From assembly GCA_944325885.1 (NCBI GenBank), contig CALVBT010000004.1, positions 186,001-250,000 of the forward strand: DNA of 64,000 nucleotides. Direction: 5' to 3'. The translations under genes were made by a program, and so were the position numbers. Source of the stretch: Candidatus Gastranaerophilales bacterium (GTDB lineage Bacteria > Cyanobacteriota > Vampirovibrionia > Gastranaerophilales > Gastranaerophilaceae). Shown one piece after another: positions 34,909 to 45,829 of the stretch; the first letter of the stretch is position 1; the number at the start of each line of letters is the position of its first letter. Below the pieces are notes generated by a model, which was not told the origin of the DNA, did no database searches, and saw nothing but the letters and a program-made list of their open reading frames with translations.

Positions 34909-36300
34909 ATGGAAAAATACAAAATTAAAATAGAAAATTTATTTCTTATACTTTGTCTGTTATGGGGATTTTTATTTATAGTAATAAACCCGCCTTTTCA
35001 AGCATCAGACGAAGACTCTCATCTTTACAAAATTTACGGCTTTACACAAGGGAGCTGGACTTTTAAAAAACTCAGCCTGAACGGCATTGACAGCCAAAAC
35101 CCTACTAAAAAAATTACAATAAGCGGACAATATCTACCGGCAGGTCTGGTAAAATCATCAAGATTAAACAAAAGAATAATCACCCATCCGGAACAAAAAA
35201 CCAGTATAAAAGAGAGTTTTGATATTATTTCGACACCATTATTCAAAGAATATCCGGTATTTATAAGCTATTCTGTACCATCATACACTCCCGTTGCTTA
35301 TGTTCCGGCTGTTTTTATTATCTGGCTTTTGTCGCTTATCAATTCACCGCCGGCAATCATGCTCTATGTTGGCAGACTTTGCTGTTTGCTTACTTATATT
35401 TTACTGACATTTTTTGCAATAAAAATTACGCCAAAAGGCAAATGGATTCTTTTTTCCGTCGCTCTTTTGCCAATGATGATATACAGAGCAGGAGCCTTGA
35501 GTATTGACGCTCTAACATGCGGTTGTGCATTTTTATTGACTGCTTATGCACTAAATCTTATTTATAACGATGACATTGCTCAAATTTCCAAAAAACACAA
35601 TTTAATTTTTATGCTTCTGAGTACAATTCTCGTATTCTGTAAATTCACCTATCTGCCGTTGATACTGCTTTATTTCCTCATACCGGACAAAAAATTTAAA
35701 AACAAAAAACAAAAGATTTATACCTCATTAGTATTTTTATTTACGACTTTTGCAATAACCTTTTTGCAAGTTTTAATAACAGCAATTACTTCTGCAGGAT
35801 TGTCTGCAAACTCAATGGCATCAGGCTATCTTGTATTACACCCGATATCGTTTTTCAAAATTATCTTAAACACCCTGTATACAAATGCCAATGAATATAT
35901 CACGGGCTTTGTCGGTCTTTTTGGCTGGTCTGATACATACTTGCCAAAGATTTTTGTCTTTTGTTATATCTTTTTAATCTGCATGTTCTCCTGTATAAAA
36001 TCAGACAATAAAATATCAATTAATAAAAATGAAAGAATCTTTTTTCTGACAATTTGTCTTGTTTCTTTTATTGCAATGTATGCGGTCTTTTCAATAATAT
36101 TTCAAGTTGATACAAAAACAGGTACACTCATAGGTCTTCAGGGCAGATACCTGATACCGCTTGCTCCGCTGTTTTTTCTTGCACTGAGCAATCCTTTCAT
36201 AGAAAAACACGAAACATTGTACAAATTCACAGGGATTTTTCTTATTAATCTGATACTCGCAATCAGTACTTTTACTATAATAACAAGGTTTTATATATGA
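34909..36300 (+). CDS. DUF2142-like polytopic membrane protein, array copy A1
   Basis: A 463-residue protein with about ten membrane segments. The first extracytoplasmic loop starts INPPFQASDEDSHLYKIYG, a DUF2142 hallmark with an acidic pair followed by a His. A C-terminal block is LQGRYLIPLAPLF. This is the layout of GT-C-type transferases that use polyprenyl-phosphate sugars. It is the first gene of a six-gene same-strand run and ends in an ATGA overlap with the next copy. Activity is inferred from fold and context. Confidence 0.75.
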   Translation: MEKYKIKIENLFLILCLLWGFLFIVINPPFQASDEDSHLYKIYGFTQGSWTFKKLSLNGIDSQNPTKKITISGQYLPAGLVKSSRLNKRIITHPEQKTSIKESFDIISTPLFKEYPVFISYSVPSYTPVAYVPAVFIIWLLSLINSPPAIMLYVGRLCCLLTYILLTFFAIKITPKGKWILFSVALLPMMIYRAGALSIDALTCGCAFLLTAYALNLIYNDDIAQISKKHNLIFMLLSTILVFCKFTYLPLILLYFLIPDKKFKNKKQKIYTSLVFLFTTFAITFLQVLITAITSAGLSANSMASGYLVLHPISFFKIILNTLYTNANEYITGFVGLFGWSDTYLPKIFVFCYIFLICMFSCIKSDNKISINKNERIFFLTICLVSFIAMYAVFSIIFQVDTKTGTLIGLQGRYLIPLAPLFFLALSNPFIEKHETLYKFTGIFLINLILAISTFTIITRFYI

Positions 36301-37658
36301 AAATATCAAGAATAATACAACAGCCGCAAAATATATTTTTAACAATTTGTTTGGTATTCGGATTTCTGCTGGTTTTCATAAATCCGCCGTTTCAAACACC
36401 GGACGAAGCCCAGCACCTGTTCAAAATGTACGGGTATACTAACGGAACTTTAAATTTTAAAGTATACAAAAATATAACCGGCAATGAGCTGCCTCTGAGC
36501 CTTATCAAAATAAGCAAAATGGAAAATATTGGCGGACATCTTGAAAAAAAGACCTCTGCAAAAGAGGTTCTGTCATTGTTAAAAATAAAACTCGAAAAAG
36601 ATAAAACAGCATTCTATACCTTCACTCCCACGTCATACACACCGGTATCATACTTTCCTTCATTTTTAATTCTGTGGGCAATGAAACTGCTGAATTTTCC
36701 GCCGTTAATAATGCTGTACATGCTGAGATTATGTTCTTTATTTTTGTATACAGCACTGGGCTACACAGCCATAAAAACCATGCCGGCAAAAAAATGGCTG
36801 ATGCTTCTTCTTGCCCTAACCCCAATGACCGTATACGAAGCAGCCTCAATAACCACAGATGCAATTTGTATGGGGATTGCTTTTTTGTTTATTGCATACA
36901 CTTGCAAACTGGCAATGGATGACAATATCAAAAAAATTACCAAAAAAGAACTGACAATTTTCGGCAGCCTCGGGACTTTGCTTTTGATATGCAAATATGC
37001 TTATTTCCCGATTTTACTTTTGTTTTTTATAATCCCTAAACAAAAATTCAACTCTCAAACAAAAAGATATCTGTTTTTTAGCGGACTGACAGCACTAAAC
37101 ATTATCATCACGGCAGCATTTATCTTTCATACTATACAAATCTCAAAAGGAGTGATATCAGGCGCACCAGGATATGAAAAAAGTTTTATGATTGCCTTTA
37201 TTTTTAACAAATTCAGCTGGTTTATGGATTTTGTAATAAAAACAATACAAACAAAATGGCTGGATTATTTGTACTCTTATATAGGGCTTCTTGGCAGCAA
37301 TGATACAAAACTGCCCCTCTTTGCGTTGAATTACTGTATAATCCTAATCCTGTCCGCTGCGCTTATAAAAACGGACAGAGAAGAAAAATCTTTTGATTTA
37401 AAATCCAAAATAATATTTTTCATCATATTTCTGGCGTCATTTTTTATTATACTTACATCGTCTTTCATCTTATTCCAGTGCTATCCGATAATTTGCGGAG
37501 TGCAGGGAAGATATTTTATCCCTGTTATGCCGTTTTTATTCTTTATTTTGGACAACAAAAAAATTGTGTGGAATAAGCTCCCTGCAATTATTGTTTGCGG
37601 CTGGATACTTATTATTCCGTTTGTGCTACATTCATTAATAAACAGATTTTATATATAA
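36297..37658 (+). CDS. DUF2142-like polytopic membrane protein, array copy A2
   Basis: A 453-residue paralogue of the preceding gene. It has INPPFQTPDEAQHLFKMYG in the first loop, TSYTPVSYFPSFLILW in the next membrane segment and GVQGRYFIPVMPFLF at the C-terminus. It is closer to the copy at 39040 than to the one at 34909: both have SYTPVSYFPSFL. ATGA overlap with the previous gene shows tight coupling. Confidence 0.75.
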   Translation: MKISRIIQQPQNIFLTICLVFGFLLVFINPPFQTPDEAQHLFKMYGYTNGTLNFKVYKNITGNELPLSLIKISKMENIGGHLEKKTSAKEVLSLLKIKLEKDKTAFYTFTPTSYTPVSYFPSFLILWAMKLLNFPPLIMLYMLRLCSLFLYTALGYTAIKTMPAKKWLMLLLALTPMTVYEAASITTDAICMGIAFLFIAYTCKLAMDDNIKKITKKELTIFGSLGTLLLICKYAYFPILLLFFIIPKQKFNSQTKRYLFFSGLTALNIIITAAFIFHTIQISKGVISGAPGYEKSFMIAFIFNKFSWFMDFVIKTIQTKWLDYLYSYIGLLGSNDTKLPLFALNYCIILILSAALIKTDREEKSFDLKSKIIFFIIFLASFFIILTSSFILFQCYPIICGVQGRYFIPVMPFLFFILDNKKIVWNKLPAIIVCGWILIIPFVLHSLINRFYI

Positions 37659-37672
37659 AAAGCGGAGCAAAT

Positions 37673-39043
37673 ATGAATAGAAAATTAAATTTAATATTCA
37701 ATATTTTAATAATTGCTCTTTATATATTCATAACAGTATTCACAATGTTCCATCACGAAATATGGAGAGATGAGGCACAGGTCTGGCTCGTGGTTAGAGA
37801 TTTGAATCTGTTTGGAATAATTGACCACGTAAGATACGAAGGACATCCGCTATTGTGGTATATGATAGTTCTGCCTTTTGCAAAACTCGGACTGCCGGTA
37901 ATTTTCATGCAGGCTGTGAGTCTGATTTTTATGATAGCGGCTGCTTTGATATTTGTTTTTAAATCACCGTTTAATATAATTACAAAAATATCAATACTGT
38001 TTAGTACAGCTTTTATTTACTGGCTCAGTATAATTTCAAGAAATTATTCGCTTATTCCGTTTTTTGTATTTACAACAGCCCTCTTGTATCCGAAGCAAAA
38101 AACACACCCTTACTTTTATGCAATATCATTGGCTCTGCTGTCCCAGACCCATGTTTTGACAAGTGCCTTTTGCGCAGGAATGGGCATATTATTCGGGTAT
38201 GAAAACATAATAAAAAATAAAGAAAACAAAGAAAAATTTGTCTGGCCGCTTTTAATAATATTTTTACCTTTAATAATCCTGTGCCTGTATATTTTCAGCA
38301 GCCAAAACCAGAACGCAAGCATAGTAAACTTCAACGAACATGGAGAAAAAACTCTGTGGAAAAGTTTCACAAGCATGCTTGTTTATACTTACGGCTATGT
38401 ATCAAATGTCAAAGGCTTTTTTATAACGGCTCTTTTGCTGATATGTTCTGCAGTGATTTTTGTTGAAAACAAAAAACTCTTTGCGGTATTTTTAACAAGT
38501 TTTGTATACCAGATTTGTGTTTATACATATATCTGGCAGTCCAGCAGTGAAAAAGCAGCATTGTTCTTTGTTATTTTGATTTTCTGCTTCTGGCTGATAT
38601 TAAATACAAAAAAACTCTCAAAACCAAAACAAATTGTCTACAATCTTCTTCTGATAACAATTTTTGGGATAAACACGGGCCTTGGCATAAATCTTGTTAA
38701 AAATGACATAAGTTATGATTATTCCGGAAGTAAAAACACCGCAAAATTCATAAAAGAAAACATAAACAAAGAAGACACCATAATCACAAACAATCCTGTT
38801 TTTACCTCTAGCATAGCAGCATACCTGCCTGATAGAAAATTTTATTACGAAAAAGAAAAAAGATTTGTGACTTTTGGTTATGATATAAGAAAACCGGAGA
38901 AAACAGAAACAACAAAAGGCAAAAAATATTATCTGTACAGCTCTATAACGGTTCCGGAACAAAAAATGCTCTACAAATCAAAACCTTATACATTAATAGC
39001 TACAGAAAACTTTTATATTTCAGAGGACAAACTCAAAGAATGA
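37673..39043 (+). CDS. GT39-like membrane glycosyltransferase, array copy B1
   Basis: A 456-residue polytopic protein. The first external loop has HHEIWRDEAQVWLVVRDLNL, then EGHPLLWYMIVLPFAKLGLP, resembling the acidic catalytic loop of PMT/ArnT-type GT-C enzymes. The C-terminal soluble part (about 370-456) includes NTAKFIKENINKEDTII and ITNNPVFTSSIAAYLPDR. The start is ATG 37673, after GGAG, 14 bp past the previous stop. The next gene overlaps its end by 4 bp (ATGA). Confidence 0.75.
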   Translation: MNRKLNLIFNILIIALYIFITVFTMFHHEIWRDEAQVWLVVRDLNLFGIIDHVRYEGHPLLWYMIVLPFAKLGLPVIFMQAVSLIFMIAAALIFVFKSPFNIITKISILFSTAFIYWLSIISRNYSLIPFFVFTTALLYPKQKTHPYFYAISLALLSQTHVLTSAFCAGMGILFGYENIIKNKENKEKFVWPLLIIFLPLIILCLYIFSSQNQNASIVNFNEHGEKTLWKSFTSMLVYTYGYVSNVKGFFITALLLICSAVIFVENKKLFAVFLTSFVYQICVYTYIWQSSSEKAALFFVILIFCFWLILNTKKLSKPKQIVYNLLLITIFGINTGLGINLVKNDISYDYSGSKNTAKFIKENINKEDTIITNNPVFTSSIAAYLPDRKFYYEKEKRFVTFGYDIRKPEKTETTKGKKYYLYSSITVPEQKMLYKSKPYTLIATENFYISEDKLKE

Positions 39044-40404
39044 AAAAATACTTATTTAAAACAGAAAATTTATTTTTAATAATATGTCTTTTTTGGGGGA
39101 TTTTATTTTTGTTGATAAATCCGCCTTTTCAAGCACCTGATGAACCAGAACATCTGTTCAAAATGTGGGGCTACACAAACGGAAAACTAAACTTTTCAAA
39201 ACAAAACAACTGGTCAGGACAAACTCTGCCCGTAAGTTTTATCAATATTGATGAATATTACAAGGTATTTAAACTGCACAAAGAAACAAAAGTACCGCTA
39301 AAAGATTTGGCTTTTATTGCAAAAACACAGCTTGAAAAAAATAAAACAGCGTTCCATATATTTATACCCACCTCTTACACACCGGTATCTTACTTCCCTT
39401 CGTTTCTGGTGTTGTGGGTTTTAAAAATTTTAAATTTTACACCGCTTTCTATCATATATATTATGCGGTTTTGTTCTTTGCTGGTTTATCTGGCTCTTTG
39501 CTACTATGCAATAAAAATTACACCGGTAAAAAAACAAATGTTTTTGTTGTTTTCAGCATTGCCGTTATGCCTTTATCAGGCCGGCTCTATCAACACGGAC
39601 TGTGTATGTTTCGGGAGCATGATGGTATTTTTTGCCTACACTTTCAGACTAATCTTTGAAAAAAGAACAATCAATACAAAACAAATCATCAAATTCGGTA
39701 TTTTGATATTACTAATTTGTATTTTAAAATATGCATACGCACCTTTAGTTTTGCTATATTTTTTGATACCGAAAAATAAATTTGAAAAACCGGAAAATTA
39801 TTACAAATATTTCTTTATAATCCTTTTAGCAAGTCTTGTTTACATAACCTGCTTTATACTTTATGTAAACAAAATTTCATCAAACACAACAAATATATAC
39901 AGCCATCTGGTTGTAAAAAAATCTATATTGATAAAAGATATCCTGATACACCCCTTTAATTATTTAAAAATCGTATGTTACACAACCATAAAATTTGGCA
40001 AATTCTTTTTTTATAATGTAATTTCAAGCTTCGGCTGCAATTCTGCTATGATACCAAACCTTGCCGCTAATCTTTACTGGTTTGTTTTGATACTGAGTGC
40101 AATGTACAGCCCTGATACGGAAAAAAACTGTTATTTAACTGTTAAAAATAAATTTATAACAACATCGTGTATAATTTTGATTTATTTGTCTGTTGTAACA
40201 AGTGTATATCTTCTTTTTCAATATACACCGTTAATAAAGGGTATCCAGGGCAGATATCTTTTGCCGGCAGTATTTTTATTTTTGATGCTGTTCATAAATC
40301 AAAAAATAGTTTTAAAGAACAAAATCCTGACAGTATTATTTTTCATAATTTCACAAATCGTACTTTATTTGAGTTTAATAACACTAATCATAACCTTCTA
40401 CTAA
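39040..40404 (+). CDS. DUF2142-like polytopic membrane protein, array copy A3
   Basis: A 454-residue member of the same family as the genes at 34909 and 36297. It has INPPFQAPDEPEHLFKMWG, SYTPVSYFPSFLVLW and IQGRYLLPAVFLFL. It is sandwiched between two B-type genes, with an ATGA overlap before it and one base before the next start. Same presumed role. Confidence 0.75.
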   Translation: MKKYLFKTENLFLIICLFWGILFLLINPPFQAPDEPEHLFKMWGYTNGKLNFSKQNNWSGQTLPVSFINIDEYYKVFKLHKETKVPLKDLAFIAKTQLEKNKTAFHIFIPTSYTPVSYFPSFLVLWVLKILNFTPLSIIYIMRFCSLLVYLALCYYAIKITPVKKQMFLLFSALPLCLYQAGSINTDCVCFGSMMVFFAYTFRLIFEKRTINTKQIIKFGILILLICILKYAYAPLVLLYFLIPKNKFEKPENYYKYFFIILLASLVYITCFILYVNKISSNTTNIYSHLVVKKSILIKDILIHPFNYLKIVCYTTIKFGKFFFYNVISSFGCNSAMIPNLAANLYWFVLILSAMYSPDTEKNCYLTVKNKFITTSCIILIYLSVVTSVYLLFQYTPLIKGIQGRYLLPAVFLFLMLFINQKIVLKNKILTVLFFIISQIVLYLSLITLIITFY

Positions 40405-40405
40405 T

Positions 40406-41809
40406 ATGACCAAAAATAACCTAATAAAAAACATAGTTTTAATACTATTATATGCCATTTTTACACTGATTATCATTCTTCATCACGAAATCTGGGAAGA
40501 TGAGGCACAGGCCTGGCTGGTTGTCAGAGATTTAAATCTTTCGGGAATATTTTTCCATGTAAGAACAGAAGGCCACCCGCTATTGTGGTATATTCTTTTG
40601 ACTCCGTTTGCGAAACTGCATCTCCCTGTATTGAGTATGCAGATTATAAACTGGTTTTTTATAACACTCGGAGCGGGATTGTTTTTGTTCAAAGCACCTT
40701 TTAACACATTGTGCAAAATATCCGTACTCTCAAGCAGTGCTTTTTTATACTGGTACAGCGCATTTGCCAGAAGTTACTGTCTCATACCTTTACTGATATT
40801 TGCTATTGCAATTTTTTATAAAAAGCAAAAAGAACACCCCTATATCTATGTCATATTGCTGACGCTTCTAGCTCATACGCATGTGGTAATGCTCGGATTC
40901 TGCGCTGCTTTAACATTGATTTTTATGATAAAAGTTTTGAAAGATAAAAAAAGAAAAGACTATATTATCCCGATTGTTGTAGCAATTTTAGGCCTGCTGG
41001 CATGTGCCGGATATGTATACGGAAGCCAGAATGAAAACCTGATTGTCAAACAGAATATGCCTGTTTTTAGCTGGCACAAGGTAATTGATGTATATGAAAA
41101 TACTGTTTTTAACGTTTATGGATATGCCAATAAATTTTTCATATCAGTATTCTCCATATTTCTGTTATTCACTGCCTGTGTGTTATTTTTCAAAAGTAAA
41201 AAATTGCTGTTTATATTTTTAACAAACACGATTTTTATATTCTCTATATTTATTTTCGTGTGGAACAGCCTGCCTCAAAGAGCTTATTTGATACTTATTA
41301 TTCCTGTATTTTGTTTGTGGATTGTGTACAACGAAATCAAAAGTCAAAAATTAAAAATTGTTTTAAACATTTTAATGAGCATAACTTTTCTTATATCTCT
41401 GCCAAATGCATGGGATATGATAAAACAAGATTATAAATATCCGTTTTCTGACGGCAAAAATGCAGCAGAATTTATTAAAAAAAATATCCCGCCGGATGCA
41501 TTTATTGTCAGCAATTATCCCATAACAACAACTCCTATCAGTGCATATCTGCCAAAAGAAAAATGGAAATTTTTCTACACAGGTTACAATGATTTTTATA
41601 CTTACACAATATGGACAAAAAACATACTGCCTCAAAATACACCTGTCCCACTGATAGATTTACTTCAAAAACACAAAGAAGTATATGTATTAATGAGTTA
41701 CGAAAATTTTTATACGGATATAGAACCTATATACAGCTCTAATCCAAATTCTATGGTATTCACAGAAAGATATAAAATCTACAAATTCCCTGTAGTAATT
41801 TATAAATAA
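40406..41809 (+). CDS. GT39-like membrane glycosyltransferase, array copy B2
   Basis: A 467-residue B-type protein with HHEIWEDEAQAWLVVRDLNL in the first loop, followed by EGHPLLWYILLTPFAKL, and a C-terminal external part with KNAAEFIKKNIPPDAFIV and PISAYLPKEKWKFFYTGY. It is very like the copy at 37673 in the first 120 residues and diverges later, as expected if the sugar or acceptor differs. Confidence 0.75.
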   Translation: MTKNNLIKNIVLILLYAIFTLIIILHHEIWEDEAQAWLVVRDLNLSGIFFHVRTEGHPLLWYILLTPFAKLHLPVLSMQIINWFFITLGAGLFLFKAPFNTLCKISVLSSSAFLYWYSAFARSYCLIPLLIFAIAIFYKKQKEHPYIYVILLTLLAHTHVVMLGFCAALTLIFMIKVLKDKKRKDYIIPIVVAILGLLACAGYVYGSQNENLIVKQNMPVFSWHKVIDVYENTVFNVYGYANKFFISVFSIFLLFTACVLFFKSKKLLFIFLTNTIFIFSIFIFVWNSLPQRAYLILIIPVFCLWIVYNEIKSQKLKIVLNILMSITFLISLPNAWDMIKQDYKYPFSDGKNAAEFIKKNIPPDAFIVSNYPITTTPISAYLPKEKWKFFYTGYNDFYTYTIWTKNILPQNTPVPLIDLLQKHKEVYVLMSYENFYTDIEPIYSSNPNSMVFTERYKIYKFPVVIYK

Positions 41810-41819
41810 GGAAAAATAT

Positions 41820-43334
41820 ATGACAGACAAAAAAATTCTATTAAAAAACATTTTTTTCACAATATTATATGCAATTTTTACTTTAATACTGGTACTTCAT
41901 CACGAAATCTGGGCCGACGAAGCACAGGTGTGGATGCTGGCAAAGTATCTTTCAGTTCCGGAACTGTTTAAACATCTGGTGAACGAAGGCCATCCGTCAT
42001 TGTTTTATCTGTTGATGATGCCTTTTGCAAAAACCGGCATGTCCATTTTTTGTATGCAGTTTGTCTGCTGGATTTCTACAGTCATTTCCGTATTTTTGCT
42101 ATTGCAGTATTCTCCTTTTTCAAAAGGTGCAAAACTGGCAATAATAACAAGTGCAGGCTTTTTATACTTTTTTCCGGTTCTAGCCAGAACATACTCTGTC
42201 TTGCCTATGCTTGTGTTTTTTACTGCAATACTTTACCCGAAATCGGAAAAACACCCCTTCTTGTACAGTACGATACTTTTTATAACAGCAAACATTCATG
42301 TAATTATGCTGGGGTTTGTCGGGATACTCGGATGTATTTTTGCTTATGACAATATTATAAAACCCTGGAAACAATTACAAAAAACCGAAAAACAAAAGTA
42401 TATTTCTGCCGTCTTTATTGTCTTTTTAGGCATGTTTCTTGTATGGCTCCAGCTCCATGGCACAACCTCGAGCAACGCTTTTATAAAATATGACTTCGGC
42501 AACATTATTTCCAATACTTTCAGTGTAACAACCAAATTTTTTGTAGACGCATATGATGCAAGATTCTCTGATACATTTGAATATTTAACAATTTCAAATA
42601 CAATTTTTTGTATTTTAATTGTATCCATAATTTTGTATATAACGTTTTTTGTTATACTTTTCAAAACAAACAAAAAAATGTTTCTTATCGCATTATGCGG
42701 TGTTGGATTCCAGTTTGTTGTTTATATTCTCGCATACAATTATTGCGTATATGTTTCGAGAATATTTTGCGCACATATTATAGTCCTTTTTGCTCTGTGG
42801 TATGTGATGAATGACAAAAATACAACGGAAAAAACCAAAAAAGTTATAAATATAACACTAATCTTGTTCTTGATTATCACACTCTTTAACGGCATAAAAT
42901 ATTCTCTGTGGGATATGTTGTACAACTACTCGGCGGCAAAACCAACAGCAGAATTTGTCGAAAAAAATATAAACAAAGAAAATTCTATTATCATAACCGA
43001 CAACATACCATATTGTATGTCGTTGATTTATTACCTTGACGGCAAATATGACATATATTCCGCTTTAACCAAAAAAAGCATAAAATACATTGTCTGGGAC
43101 AAAACAATGTACCACTTCCTGAGCGAAGAAGGCTGGGATGATTACATGCAATATATGAAAACAGTGGACAAAGAATTTCTTACAAAAAAACTGTATGTTG
43201 TATTGCCAACCTTCCAAAAATACATGTTCGATGTAAACAATTTGAAAAACTTCAAAAAAATATACGAAAGCAAAGACACTGTCTTGAAATTTGAAGGTTA
43301 CAGAATATATGAATATACAGGCAGCAATAAATAA
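41820..43334 (+). CDS. GT39-like membrane glycosyltransferase, array copy B3
   Basis: A 504-residue B-type protein, the most diverged and longest. It has HHEIWADEAQVWMLAKYLSV, EGHPSLFYLLMMPFAKTG, and a longer C-terminal soluble region (about 385-504) with PTAEFVEKNINKENSIII. AAGGA precedes the ATG. It is last in the six-gene run; no terminator hairpin is obvious in the 107 bp before groES. Confidence 0.75.
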   Translation: MTDKKILLKNIFFTILYAIFTLILVLHHEIWADEAQVWMLAKYLSVPELFKHLVNEGHPSLFYLLMMPFAKTGMSIFCMQFVCWISTVISVFLLLQYSPFSKGAKLAIITSAGFLYFFPVLARTYSVLPMLVFFTAILYPKSEKHPFLYSTILFITANIHVIMLGFVGILGCIFAYDNIIKPWKQLQKTEKQKYISAVFIVFLGMFLVWLQLHGTTSSNAFIKYDFGNIISNTFSVTTKFFVDAYDARFSDTFEYLTISNTIFCILIVSIILYITFFVILFKTNKKMFLIALCGVGFQFVVYILAYNYCVYVSRIFCAHIIVLFALWYVMNDKNTTEKTKKVINITLILFLIITLFNGIKYSLWDMLYNYSAAKPTAEFVEKNINKENSIIITDNIPYCMSLIYYLDGKYDIYSALTKKSIKYIVWDKTMYHFLSEEGWDDYMQYMKTVDKEFLTKKLYVVLPTFQKYMFDVNNLKNFKKIYESKDTVLKFEGYRIYEYTGSNK

Positions 43335-43441
43335 TTAATTTTTCATTAATATTTTAAGATTTTTAAAAAGCTAATGATATAAAAGAATAGTAAGTAAATA
43401 AGTCGAAAAATAACTCATAAATACTAGAAAAGGAGAAAATT

Positions 43442-43729
43442 ATGTCAATCAGACCTTTAAGCGACAAAATAGTTATCAAAGTAATCGAAGATACAGAACA
43501 AACATCAGGCGGCATATTTATTCCTGATTCTGCAAAAGAAAAACCACAAAAAGGTGAAGTTGTTGCAGTAGGCCCAGGCAAAACTCTTGACGACGGCAAA
43601 AGAGAAGAAATGGAAGTAAAAGTAGGCGAAACTGTTTTGTTCGCAAAATATGCTGGCACAGACGTAAAAATGGGTGAAGAAACTTTCAAAATTATGTCTG
43701 TAAAAGATATTTTAGGCGTATTGGAATAA
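43442..43729 (+). CDS. groES: co-chaperonin GroES
   Basis: A 95-residue lid protein of the GroEL folding chamber. It has IRPLSDKIVIKVIEDTEQTSGGIFIP (trimmed: TSGGIFIPDSAKEKPQKGEV) as the mobile loop and roof region, and VLFAKYAGTDVK. AAAGGAG lies close upstream. I looked for a CIRCE element (TTAGCACTC inverted repeat) before the gene and found none, so HrcA control is not supported by this sequence. Confidence 0.97.
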   Translation: MSIRPLSDKIVIKVIEDTEQTSGGIFIPDSAKEKPQKGEVVAVGPGKTLDDGKREEMEVKVGETVLFAKYAGTDVKMGEETFKIMSVKDILGVLE

Positions 43730-43747
43730 TGAATAATATTTAACTAA

Positions 43748-45403
<1,656 letters not shown>

Positions 45404-45434
45404 AAAATCATACAAAAAGACCAGAAAAAATTTA

Positions 45435-45470
45435 AAACAGGTTCCAGTTTGGAGCCTGTTTTTTTATATA
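45435..45470 (+). terminator. intrinsic terminator of groESL
   Basis: AACAGGTTCC pairs with GGAGCCTGTT (one G-T pair) around an AGTTT loop, followed by a seven-T tract. It lies 32 bp after the groEL stop. Confidence 0.88.
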
Positions 45471-45563
45471 TATACTCAAAAACTAGTCCGAATACGCCTA
45501 CTAGCCTAAACGGAAATTACATACACGTAATATGTTTATTTTTGAAATACATATAATGTCGAT

Positions 45564-45821
45564 ATGGAAGAACTGGACGAGAAAAAGATAATAAAACTTT
45601 TAGGATCACAATTGAAAAAGCTCAGAGAAGAAAAAGGTGCGTCGCTGAACATTTTCGCATACGAAAATGATTTGACCACAGCCACAGTGAGCAGAATTGA
45701 GAATGGTCTTGTTGATACAAAATTTTCTACTCTTGTTAAATATGCAAGAGGTCTGGAAACACCGCTCGAAAATATCATCATGACTTTAAATATTGATTAC
45801 TCCCACAAAGATGGTTATTAA
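45564..45821 (+). CDS. small XRE-type HTH protein
   Basis: An 85-residue single-domain helix-turn-helix protein. The five-helix Cro/C1 pattern is clear: LGSQLKKLREEKGASLNIFA, then TTATVSRIENGLVDTKFSTL as the recognition helix. The HTH occupies about residues 12-70. There is no effector domain. It may regulate itself or the nearby groESL or yitT genes. Its stop is 8 bp from the convergent YitT gene's end. Confidence 0.85.
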   Translation: MEELDEKKIIKLLGSQLKKLREEKGASLNIFAYENDLTTATVSRIENGLVDTKFSTLVKYARGLETPLENIIMTLNIDYSHKDGY

Positions 45822-45829
45822 TATTTAAA

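Noticed and set aside
34909-43334. Phage or mobile-element origin of the six-gene membrane array
   Set aside because: No integrase, transposase, tRNA junction or flanking repeat is seen; base use looks like the neighbours, so tandem duplication is the simpler view.
43335-43441. CIRCE operator before groES
   Set aside because: No inverted repeat with TTAGCACTC-like arms is visible.
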